Assembly (NCBI RefSeq): GCF_030272615.1
Contig: NC_081407.1
Coordinates: forward strand, 373,076,998 to 373,140,997
DNA from: Cryptomeria japonica
Taxonomy: Eukaryota > Streptophyta > Pinopsida > Cupressales > Cupressaceae
Direction: 5' to 3'
DNA: 64,000 nucleotides
Position 1 is the first letter of the stretch. Each line of letters begins with the position of its first letter. The notes beneath the pieces were generated by a model. That model was not told the origin of the DNA. It searched no databases and worked only from the letters and a program-made list of their open reading frames with translations. Positions 1 to 9,542 of this stretch are shown here, in pieces. Made by a program: the position numbers and the translations under genes.

Positions 1-1135
1 CAAAGTTGGTAGGCACTACCAATTTAAGTAGACTGTCAAAAGGAAAATATTGTGGGTTGTTTATCATGTTACAATTACTTTTCATCAATCTTTGCTAGAT
101 TGAATCCTCCTTCTCATTATATAATATCAAGTTGTTGCATACTTCTAAATATTTTATTGGCTTGTCTCCAAACATGGTTATTTTCATTAATATGAGCAAC
201 TTAGCATCTAATCGTTAGCCAAGTTTACCGTTTTTCTTCAATCATTTTTAATTGTTTTTATAGGATAGTTTTGTCGATGGTTTATCATGCTATGTTTCAC
301 AAAATGTAGCATTTTTTAAACTATCACAATCTATAACAACTATCCTCATTGCCAACCCTTGTTTATAACCCTTATTGTAAAATCTCTAGAAGATATTCCA
401 TACAGGACTCAGTGAAACTCCTTCTTGGGCCTTTGGAATTGATATTTAATACCATTATTTCATAAAATATCCATCAATCCATGGAGATAATAAGTGGCTG
501 ACCGTACACCATGAAGTTATACTTCCTTGTTGTTGCATCACAATGATTAAAAATAATCATTTGGATAACTCACTATTCACACTGAAGATGAGCATCAACA
601 CAATATAGTGTACTTGCACATTGATCAACTTCTCCATGTTAGGATATTCCTTGATTTTCTTTCACCAATGGATTCATAATGCTCCCCTAGGATGATACAT
701 ATACATAACTTTGAGAAATGCCTTTTACATTGCCTTTTCTCATTCTTCTTTATATCCAATGCCTTGGCCATCTCCAAGGTTCTATTAGTCTCAATTGGAG
801 CTTTAATAACTACTTTAAAATGGTTTATCTATAAGTGGTGGTGCAGAGGTAATATCTTTCCCTTTTTTATCAAAGTTGCTATCTGCGTTTTTGGCCTATA
901 CTTCTTAAGCTTCCCATATATTCTCTCATTGCTTCCTTAAATTCAAATTGTTTATGGATGCTGGGAGGTGAGAATTGTGCTGATCAAGACTTAAATTGAG
1001 AATCTAACAAATAGCCAATTGAATTCTTGGAACTTTGATTAGCATAAAATAATTGAACCATGAATGTATGTAGATAAAACTAAGACAAGAAAAACAAATT
1101 TTAAATAAAAAAAATTTCTACTATATTCACATGAT

Positions 1136-1219
1136 GATGAGAGGTGTGTACTGCTATCTCGAAGAGGAGATGCAAATGATGAGAGGTGTGTACTACTATC
1201 TTGAAGAGAAGATGCAAAT
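1136..1219. repeat. two-copy 42-bp tandem duplication
   Basis: Units 1136-1177 and 1178-1219 are head to tail, 42 bp each, and differ at three positions, all C/T or G/A changes. The length is a multiple of three, but no coding context was found. Confidence 0.85.
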
Positions 1220-3073
1220 CATTTCTCCAATATTATCATAAAATTCAAGTAATGATCTTTAAGAAGTAATGTGAAGTTGGCACCCTCTACTTTCTAATAT
1301 TTTTAGCATATCATAAAAGGGAAGCAATCTTGAAGAATGGAGGTTTTGCAGCAAAAATTATCTCTGATTTTTAATTCAAATGGCTATTCCTTGATGGAAA
1401 TTTTAATAGGAAATGAATAGTACATAAATTAAAAATAAAACAAATCAGCTTGGAATCTGAAAGGCCAGCAAAAGATGTAAATGCCTCAATAGAGTCAAAC
1501 ACCAATGTTGCTAAACAATAATATTACACAAATCGAAGTTAAGGCAATCAAAACGAAAATTGAAATAATTAACCGCTTTTCATGAAACCCATTGGCTGCT
1601 TTGCCGAGAAATTTCATACCATTCAGCCAACACAACTATTAATCCATTCTATTGTTGAGATAGATTGTTAAAACAACACAAACTTGTTTGCAAACTTCAG
1701 CTCTAATTTATTATGGTAACAAGATTTTGCCTCACCAAAAATTGGACATGTTGATTGTTGTTAAGTACATGCTACTAGTTCATGGATAATGACTTTGATA
1801 TGGTTAGAAGTCAATATCAACAATACTCAAATTGCAAAGAAAATTTGCAAATCAGAACTACAAAGTATAATATTGAGAAGATCATTAGCCCATACATAAT
1901 TATTAGGATTCAAAAGATACAATTCTTGAAGAGGCTATGGTTGAGAGCGAGCCTCTCAGGGAAACCGAGAAAAAATTCGAAATTACAGAGCAGGCAAACA
2001 ATAGTCGGAAGGTACCTTGGTTGAGTGAGACTGATGTAGGTCTGAATCAAATCCTATTGGTATGACCGATGAGATAAAAGAGGAAATTATCTCAGCTCTT
2101 AAAGATTCTACATAACATAATTTTTCTCACAATGAAATTACTGTTAATTTTACAGAGAAAATCCTGACAGAGTTTTCAATATCAATAATATTTAATGCAT
2201 TTTGTCTAAAATGTAAAGCGTGGGTCTCGCGTCCATTAAAGTAAACATGCTGAAAGAATATTGTCATTAACCTAACATTCAAAGGAATCACAAATGTTGG
2301 TATTTGTTACAGAAATAAAATTCTGTAAAATTTAAAACTGTTTAAAGTAAAAACAACTATTAAAACTAAGCTTCCGTTAGGTGAAAATACCAACGGATTT
2401 TCACATGCACGACCTTCTCGTAATGTTCTTTGTATATGTTAGGCTTATTCTCCATAAAAACCTAGGCGCCGCCATCAAAGCTAATAGCCTTTTCTCAATG
2501 GATTTGTAATGGGTGCTAATTTTGCATATTTTAATGTTCTAATACCACTTGTGATCACTGCGAGTAACGGTTCCAAGTGTATAATGACTACGTTTATCCT
2601 ATGCCATTCTCAAAGAAGTAAATGATTATATCTACCTTCAATTATCATAATCATTCTAAATCACTCTACAGTAAATATGAACCATAAATCTATATGAACC
2701 ATAAATCTTCAAGTCACTGACACATAGAATAAATGATTAGAAAATAACAATGTTGAAAAAATAAGATGATTGAGGTAAACAGACCTGAAACGGATGGATG
2801 TATGTTGATCCTCTGACCACTTTCTTGTTCGCCACATAGACTTGCAACAAAAAAAGGGAGAAAACAGTCGACACGTATGATAAGGTAAAAAGTATCCTGA
2901 TCCCCTAGTTACAAATACAAATGTTACACACAAAATCACAATAGTTCATTAAACTTTCAACAACCCACTGAAAACCCACCAGATAACACTAATCTTCTCT
3001 TCTCCGAAAACCTAAAAACAATAAAAGTGTTTATCCTGTGGATTTAACCCACATCGCACCATAATCCTTCCAT

Positions 3074-3330
3074 AATCCTTCAAACCAAGAAGAAATAAGC
3101 TAAATTTTTTCCATACACATGTTTACAAATGAAAAAGAAGGAAACTAGTTTCTCTTTTTAAAATTTGAAGAATCCTTCAAACCCAAAGAAGCAAGCTAAA
3201 TTTTGTGAACACAAAAGAAGCAAGCTAACCTTTTTTCATACAGTATGATTTCAAATGAAGAAGAAAGTTAATGTTTGTAAAAATAGGGCACCCTAATCCT
3301 TCAAACCCAAATGAGCAAGGAAAGAACTAG
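3074..3330. repeat. three imperfect direct repeats of about 100-125 bp
   Basis: Copies start near 3074, 3171 and 3295 with the shared opening AATCCTTCAAACC. It is followed in two copies by a segment ending in AGCAAGCTAA or AATAAGCTAA, then a T-rich run and CATAC. The copies have diverged and vary in length. No reading frame runs through them. Confidence 0.55.
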
Positions 3331-4371
3331 TAAACAAAAAATACCTACATCTTTCCATTGCTTGAATCAGACATGAATCACAAAGTTTCATTCATATGTG
3401 CCTTCAAATTTGCAATCTGTGTAATAACATTCCAACTGACAATAAAAAATGTGTGTCTAATCAAATAAATGCCATTGCCAACTGTCCGCATTATTGAGCA
3501 AGTGGCAACTTTCCGATAATTGAGCTTTAAACATTTTTTTTTCCAATTCCTTTTTCGGGTGACTGACACTTTTCTGGGGTAAAAACCCCATAGTAATAGC
3601 CTATCTGCTTAATAAATTTACAAGTGGTGTAAATTTGTATTTCTTCCACAATTTTATTGACTAATAAATTTCCGAAGTCCTGGCAAAAACAGATTTCAAG
3701 AAACACACGTCAGCAGCCAGCTTCAACATTTTTTTAGTCGGAAAATGTAACCGAAAAACTTTTTCCGAAATACTCGCACTTTTCCGATAAAAAAAACACC
3801 ATACTAAAGGCCTATCGGCTATATTATTGTGCTCGCAGACCCACACTATGTAGAAATTAAATGAGATGTTTCGAAGTGGACGAAATAGTACGAAAAGTGA
3901 AATGAAAATACAAAGACAAAACAAAATAGAAAATGGATTACATATGCAAAAGATGAGGACAGTAAATATTTCTAAATAAAGTAATTCTACATGATAAAGC
4001 AGATCAAGTGGCCACATTATTATTAAGATTCTTTCATAGACATTTCAAATCAGGTTCAAATAAAAAGTAAACGTGATTTTTGCTGCTGTCTGCTATGGTT
4101 GCATTCACCATGGCTGTTGAGACGAAGCTCGATTAGCACCTATTTAAATGGATGAGATCCTCTTTCACTTGGTATCTCTGAAATCATTTAGCTTGCTTGC
4201 TATCTTTTAACAAGATTAGAGCTTTAACTAGTTTCATTCTTCTCATTGTATGTTTTTATTCCATAAAAGTTCACGTAGGTATTTTGTAATTGATTTCAAT
4301 CAAATCATGTAACTCTACTTTGTTTATGAATTTAGGTTGTTTGGAATTGACAGTTAGTAGCGGCTAGCTGA

Positions 4372-4704
4372 GCAGTGCAGTTGCAGGGTGAATGGGTATC
4401 TTCGTCTCCGAGTATAGCGTAATGGTATGAGAAGCTGCCCACAACACCCATTCCACACAGTCTGTGGGAACTTATCTCACCTGATGATGATGAGAATGTC
4501 CCAAAGCTGGAAGGACTGAAAATCAAAGGCAGAAGAGTTGGGGTGCCGTCTTTGATACGCTTGGTGCAGGAATATCAAAGCACTCCCAAAACTCAGAATC
4601 GTTTCCCTTTCTTTTCCCGTTCTTCCTCCCCTCCCGATGAAAAAAATATAATGATAAACTTCTTAAACACTTTTCACATTGGTGATCTTGTTTATATAAG
4701 TTAG
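4372..4704 (+). pseudogene. unrecognised protein-like fragment, one internal TAA
   Basis: One frame stays open from 4372 to 4701 apart from a single TAA at 4420-4422, and 93 codons follow before TAG at 4702-4704. The translation has the look of real protein: proline-, acid- and base-rich stretches such as SPDDDEN, GLKIKGRRVG and PSLIRLVQEYQ, and GC content above its surroundings. There is no in-frame ATG near the start, so it may be an exon or a broken gene copy. The family was not recognised and no function is claimed. The last third (after about 4645) becomes AT-rich and may be outside the conserved part. Confidence 0.35.
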
Positions 4705-5205
4705 TCACATAGGTTATGTGCTTCAACAAAAACTTAATCCTGTTACCCTTATCTTTACTAAGATCATAAAGAAATAATAATGGAATCTATCAATACTATC
4801 ATCTTGGATCTAAATCTCACATCTAAATTTCTTGGTGTACATGAGAATCCATTTGTTACCCTATTGATTATTCTCTTTTTATAAATAAATTCATCAATAC
4901 ACAACACTTGTGTAATATGCACTTCCATTAGAAATGTTGGTGACATTATTTATAGGTATCTAAGGAATTTTTGCTTGGCTTGAGCTATCCCAAATACGTG
5001 GCATTCCATGTGTTGAATGTTAAGCTTGGTGCCCCTTCTGTCTACCATTTCATTCCCCAAAACTACCTTGTGTGGCTGGTAGCCAGGTAAGATCCATGCT
5101 GCTTCCTCAAGTGTGCTTGTTATATGTATTTATATATAATAAATCATTTGCTGCATAGGGAGTATTAGGAGTTGTAACAAGAAGAAGCTTTCTTTCTGTT
5201 TGAGT

Positions 5206-5250
5206 TGATCTAATGGTGGTTAATGTGAAGAGAGGTCACAAGTTCAAATC
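5206..5250 (+). other. possible tRNA-derived pol III promoter (SINE-like head)
   Basis: TGATCTAATGG at 5206-5216 resembles an RNA polymerase III A box. GTTCAAATC at 5242-5250 is a good match to a B box (T-loop), at about the spacing found in tRNA-derived SINEs. No full tRNA cloverleaf can be folded with confidence, and no SINE tail was identified before the Penelope-like element starts 100 bp downstream. A chance match cannot be excluded. Confidence 0.3.
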
Positions 5251-5348
5251 TTTCAACTGGTAAGTTATGTGCACCTTGTTTGCAGCATAGTTAGGCACCT
5301 CCTACATGCATTACTCAATTTCTCACAATTTTTTTTGATACATCCTCC

Positions 5349-7427
5349 GTGGCTCATCTTCCTCCACATAAACCTTGCCCGACCATTCCCCTTGTTGTGA
5401 ACTCATCCCATTCCTTGCAGTCTTGTCCTAATGTCTTTTCGGCCCCCCCACCCCCTGCCTTGGATCTCGGCACTCTTCCTAGGTCAGCTCCTATCCTTAA
5501 CCCCATTAGTAATTGGGAGTCCAAACTTGTTGTCAACCTCTCTCCCGCCCCCATTGATCCTCTCGCTTTTAACTTCCTCAAGCGAGGTCTTAACTTTGCC
5601 TTGACTCCCCGCAACATTCCGCACATCAACTTCCTCATCGAGATCGAAAATGCGGTGCGTACCCTTCCCCTTGATATTGCTGAAGAGGTTAGACAAGATT
5701 GTGCTGTAGCGCTCCGTTTTGCTAAACCTCCTAAATTCAACATCCCTAAAGCTGAGCTATTGGCCTTTAATAATCTAATGCATAATAATGACCTTATCAT
5801 CTCAAGAGCTGACAAAGGTAATGCCACGGTCATTATGAGCAAACCAGATTACTTGGCCAAAATGGAAATCCTCCTCTTGGATTCCAGTAGTTACAAAATT
5901 TTGTCTCGTAACCTGTGCCCGAAGATTTTGAAGGCAGTTAGATCTGCTATTTCCAACTCCTCATTGGATGATTCTACCAAACTTCGTCTTCTTCCGTCTA
6001 AGGAAGTGACCCCTTGTATATATGGGGTCCCAAAAATTCACAAGGCCAACATTCCTTTGAGACCCATTGTCGATACCATTGGGTCTCCGACTTACAAGTT
6101 AGCCGCTTTTCTTGCCAAATTAATCTCTCCGCTTGTTGGTAACTCCAGCTCCTTCATCAAAGATTCCAACCAATTTGTCCAGTTTATCAAGGACACCAAG
6201 TTGGACCCTCAAGACACTCTTGTGAGCTTCGATGTGGTGTCCCTCTTCACCAAGGTCCCTATTCTAGACTCCATAGAGATTGTCAAGCTTAAGGTCAATG
6301 AGGAAATCGCCTCTTTGGTGGAACTTTGCTTAGGGTCAACCTTCTTCGCCTTCCAAGGCATTATTTATGAACAGGTTGACGGAGTAGCCATGGGCTCCCC
6401 TCTCTCGCCGGTCATTGCCAACATATTCATGGAACATTTTGAAGAGGTGGCCTTACATTCTTTCCCCCTCAAGCCAAAATGGTGGAAACGATATATGGAT
6501 GACACCAATGTATGTTGGCCCCACAGCTTGGACATGTTAGAGGAATTTCATACTCACCTCAACAACATTTCTCCGTCTATTACCTTCACCAAAGAACTTG
6601 AATCCAACAACCTTTTATCTTTTCTCGATGTCTTAATCTGTAAAAAGCCTGATGGATCCCTTGGTCGTCAGGTATTTCGCAAAACTACCCACACTGACTT
6701 ATATCTTCATTCGTCTTCTCATCACCACCACAGCCAGAAAGTTGGAATCCTCAAAACCTTGGCTTTAAGAGCCCATCGGATTTGTGATAAGGATAACTTA
6801 GACCAAGAGCTCTCCCATCTTCGTCAAGTCTTCCTTTGGAATGGCTACTCGAACAAGCAGATCACTAGGGCCTTCCTCCAAGCCAAATCTCATTTCCTTT
6901 CCATCTCGAATCCCGTGCCCTCTCCATCTCAGGCCCCGTTTGTCTCTCTCCCTTATGTTGAAGGCATTTCTCACAAAATCTCAAAAATCCTTGGGAAAAA
7001 AGGTCTCCGTTGTGCCTTCAAACCTGTTTCCACAATCAAGAGGCATGCCCCACCGCTTAAGGACACTAGGGATGCCTTTTCAGAGTTAGGTGTATACAAG
7101 ATTGTATGCTCCTGTGGAACTCCATACATTGGAGAAACAGGTCATTCGTTCATGACTCGAATAAAAGAGCATAGTGCCGACATTAAGCATGAACGTGCCC
7201 TCAAATCAGCCTTAGCTGAGCATTCATCAACTACCAAGCATCATATCTGTTTGGAGGACACTCAGGTATTGTGTAGGGAGAACAACTTTTTCAAGAGGAA
7301 AGTTAAAGAGGCCATTGCTATCATTCAGCACCCATCCAATCTTAATCGAGACGATGGGTTAAACCTTAGCATCTCGTGGCACCTTCTTCTTCTTGCCCTC
7401 CAGCGTCATCCCCGCCCCCCTCCTTGA
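5349..7427 (+). CDS. Penelope-like reverse transcriptase / GIY-YIG endonuclease
   Basis: The 692-codon frame has no stop or frameshift. Residues 153-168 (ADKGNATVIM) match the conserved block before the polymerase in this family. Reverse transcriptase motifs follow: motif A around D295 (SFDVVSLF), motif B at 344-362 (DGVAMGSPLSP) and motif C YMDD at 382-385, the catalytic aspartates being present. A linker leads to a GIY-YIG nuclease domain: GVY at 581-583, a CSC pair at 587-589, YIG at 593-595, R604 and H608, a likely catalytic E654, and NRDDG at 666-670. In the family the nuclease nicks the target and the polymerase copies element RNA from the nick. The frame opens at GTG with a stop at 5292 and no ATG until codon 144, so the true start is unknown and the N-terminus may be lost. 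Base composition is richer in G+C than its flanks. An intact frame suggests a young copy or selection. Confidence 0.92.
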   Translation: MAHLPPHKPCPTIPLVVNSSHSLQSCPNVFSAPPPPALDLGTLPRSAPILNPISNWESKLVVNLSPAPIDPLAFNFLKRGLNFALTPRNIPHINFLIEIENAVRTLPLDIAEEVRQDCAVALRFAKPPKFNIPKAELLAFNNLMHNNDLIISRADKGNATVIMSKPDYLAKMEILLLDSSSYKILSRNLCPKILKAVRSAISNSSLDDSTKLRLLPSKEVTPCIYGVPKIHKANIPLRPIVDTIGSPTYKLAAFLAKLISPLVGNSSSFIKDSNQFVQFIKDTKLDPQDTLVSFDVVSLFTKVPILDSIEIVKLKVNEEIASLVELCLGSTFFAFQGIIYEQVDGVAMGSPLSPVIANIFMEHFEEVALHSFPLKPKWWKRYMDDTNVCWPHSLDMLEEFHTHLNNISPSITFTKELESNNLLSFLDVLICKKPDGSLGRQVFRKTTHTDLYLHSSSHHHHSQKVGILKTLALRAHRICDKDNLDQELSHLRQVFLWNGYSNKQITRAFLQAKSHFLSISNPVPSPSQAPFVSLPYVEGISHKISKILGKKGLRCAFKPVSTIKRHAPPLKDTRDAFSELGVYKIVCSCGTPYIGETGHSFMTRIKEHSADIKHERALKSALAEHSSTTKHHICLEDTQVLCRENNFFKRKVKEAIAIIQHPSNLNRDDGLNLSISWHLLLLALQRHPRPPP

Positions 7428-7919
7428 CTTCTCCCCCTCTTTCCTCTTCATTTGTGCGTCTCCCTCTCCCCCTTTGGTCTATTTACCTATTTGTTTATTT
7501 TCTAGTTTTTATTTGCTTTTAGACCTCTACTTGTGTTTATTTTTATATGCTCATATCTTTTGGAATTGTATATATCTCTTTTCGTATTTGTTTCTGGGTT
7601 TTTGTCCTTTGGTTTATGCCTTTGCGTATATTCTGTTTTGTATTTATAATCATTTATTTATTCTTTTAGTTTTTAATTTTTGTCCCTAATTCTTTTCTTC
7701 TTTTTTGTTTTTTAGTGGTTTTGAATGTGGTGCTTGGCTTTCCTTTTTTCTTTTTTGTGGGTGGCTTATCCCTTGGAGTTTTTTAGGTCTCCCATCCTTC
7801 AGGTGGTCTTGTCCTTTTCTCTTTCCTCTCTCCTTATTTCTCGTGCCTTCCCCCACCCCTCTCCTCTTTATATTTTGCCTCAAATCTGCAACTCAACATC
7901 TTTCATGTCTTGGGAATTC
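7428..7919 (+). other. T-rich 3' region of the Penelope-like element
   Basis: About 490 bp of strongly T-rich, A-poor top strand lies between the reading-frame stop and the ribozyme. Open frames here encode only hydrophobic low-complexity peptides caused by the T bias. It is read as the 3' untranslated part of the element. Confidence 0.6.
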
Positions 7920-7970
7920 TTTTCATCCTGATGATGAATCACGGAGTGTGATTCGAAACGTTGATGGAAA
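7920..7970 (+). ncRNA. hammerhead ribozyme, type I, minimal stem III
   Basis: The conserved core CTGATGA is at 7928-7934 and GAAA at 7955-7958. Stem II is a perfect 7-bp pairing of 7936-7942 with 7948-7954 around a 5-nt loop. Stem I is 8 bp: 7920-7927 with 7963-7970, one of them a U-G pair. Stem III is only ACGT at 7958-7961, which is self-complementary and has no loop. A single molecule could hardly close it, but two copies could pair, as known for Penelope-like elements, whose hammerheads act as dimers. Cleavage is predicted after U7962. One extra U (7935) lies between the core and stem II. The position at the element's 3' end matches the known location of these ribozymes. Confidence 0.85.
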
Positions 7971-8339
7971 AATATACACACAATCGAATCCAGAGAAAAA
8001 AAATACACTAGAAATGCAAAATGGATTGTGGAAATCTCATAGCTTTAATTTGTGGAGTGGTTAGAGTGATTTCTTAGGGCATTTTCTTTGCATCTTCCTA
8101 GAGATTTAATGCAATGGAAAAAATAATGACGACATTTTTTCCCACTATTTTGATTCCTTTCACATAATCTAATCTAGTAGAGAACATGTAGGATGGGCAA
8201 CCAAAATGGAGGGGAAAAACATGCTGAGGAGGTTGCAAAAACTAACAATGATTACTATTTTTTTCCTATGATATATTCAAGTTTGTTGAAATTTCAAAAA
8301 TCTTTTGACAAAGCCCTTCAAACCTGTAATGTGTGAAAA

Positions 8340-9542
8340 GAATGGATGATGGGGAGATTAAGAGGAAATCTTTTCTTCCCTCCAAGGAGAGATGAAAGTT
8401 TCACTTTGGATTTCCCTTCAACTACCTTACACACATTACATTTAAAAGAGGGGTTGGGGGGGGGAGGAATTCACTAGATCCAATCTTAGAGGAAGGAGAT
8501 TGAATGCTAAATGAATTGATAATGATGTGGAAATGATAAATTAACCCCTCTTTTAGAATAGAAAGATTGTTTTAATTAGGTGTTTCAAGAGTAAGTGTAA
8601 AAGTAGCAAAGAATTGATTATAACTTGAAATGGAAGCATGGAATGAAGTTGTGCACCTGAATCTAGCTATAATATGTTGCGATGAAGCTATCTTGTGAAT
8701 TTGAGAAAAAATCATGAGGACTGTGTTGAACATGCACACAATCCTCCAAAAAATGTGTGAAATGAAAAGGGTTTTTTTTGTCTCTGCAAATGGAGTCCAA
8801 ATTTGCAAATACAGCTACACACTTGCAACCTACACACAAAAAAGAGAGGAAAATGGGTCGGGATTGGGGGTTTTCTTTCAAGTCAAACCCCAGTTTAGAA
8901 TTAACCAAATGATGAAAAATAGTATTTGAAAGTAAATGTAAATGAAAGACTGAAATATAAATTCACCTCAAGGGAGGATACAATTGAAATGTAGATAGAA
9001 TTGCTTGTATGGAATTGAATGATGAAAGAGATATCCTCTTCAATGGTTGAATCCTTGACTCAAATGGAACACCTGGCCTTGAAAGGATATTTGAGATGCT
9101 CAATGTTTGAAAGGATGCTTGGTTGCTTGAATGCTTGAATGCGCTTGTACTAATTGAACTCATGTATCAAAACTTTTACTTCTTGAACTCGCTTGCAAAT
9201 GAGAGCAAAAATGTGACTTATATATTCGTCAATGAGGGTTAATGCACTAGTTTTTCGTCATAGGCCGACATAGGGAAATTTTTTCTTCTTCCAAATTGAA
9301 AGGCCCAATACAAAGGTTGAATGGAGGGGGCCCAAAATAGGGCAGGAACAGGGGTGCCATGCCCATGTCCTGCCCTTATCTAGGATAGAAAGCAGGGTTT
9401 AGGAAATGCACAATGCGAGAAAGGTGCAATTTTCAGGATTGAGCAAGTCTCGGGTCTCCAATCAGGCTTGGGGATTCGATTGCCAATGTGAAGACCCTAA
9501 TGTAGTAAAAAATTGCAAGGGTCACAATTTTATGATGCTACA
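8340..9542 (-). mobile_element. LTR-like repeat E, copy 1 (gypsy-type)
   Basis: This stretch is a diverged copy of the repeat at 41020-42032. Shared blocks in the same order include a TTTAAAAGAGGGG run (8441), AAAAGGGTTTTTTTTGTC (8767), a block with TCAAACCCC (near 8883), CCTCTTCAATG (9034) and GCCGACAT (9264). Read on the minus strand both copies begin with TGTAGCATCATAAAA or a close variant, the usual opening of a plant gypsy LTR, here at 9542. No gag or pol adjoins this copy, so it may be a solo LTR. The left end is not defined; homology fades near 8340 but may reach 8050. Confidence 0.5.

Larger units (their letters stand above)
1..4371. other. AT-rich stretch, no gene recognised
   Basis: No reading frame here has a recognisable domain. 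The short open frames are what AT-rich DNA gives by chance. It holds a two-copy 42-bp duplication (1136-1219), three imperfect direct repeats (from 3074) and a pair of related segments near 3541-3610 and 3760-3840. A stretch at 1922-2062 is open and rich in charged residues but was not recognised. Confidence 0.6.
5349..7990 (+). mobile_element. Penelope-like retroelement (Dryad-type), probably 5'-truncated
   Basis: The unit consists of one long reading frame for reverse transcriptase plus GIY-YIG endonuclease, a T-rich 3' region and a hammerhead ribozyme close to the 3' end. This order fits Penelope-like elements, which use target-primed reverse transcription and often carry ribozymes in their terminal pseudo-LTRs. 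No matching pseudo-LTR or second ribozyme was seen upstream of 5349, and the frame begins without an in-frame ATG, so the 5' end is probably missing. The exact 3' end and any target duplication are unclear; an A-rich run at 7994-8003 may mark it. Penelope-like elements with this nuclease were reported in conifers as products of ancient transfer from arthropods; membership here is inferred from motifs only. Confidence 0.88.

Noticed and set aside
4470-4500. CTGATGATGATGAG as a second hammerhead core upstream of the Penelope-like element
   Set aside because: No stem II partner and no GAAA core string follow at a suitable distance.
4957-5092. Possible exon ending at a CCAGGTAAG donor-like site
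   Set aside because: About 45 open codons are expected fairly often by chance and no matching acceptor, partner exon or homology was recognised.
5354-5842. 162-codon frame antisense to the Penelope-like gene
   Set aside because: It mirrors the codon bias of the sense frame and has no recognisable motif.
7393-8064. Hydrophobic frames after the Penelope-like gene
   Set aside because: T-rich DNA gives Phe/Leu-rich peptides that look like membrane segments; nothing else supports them.
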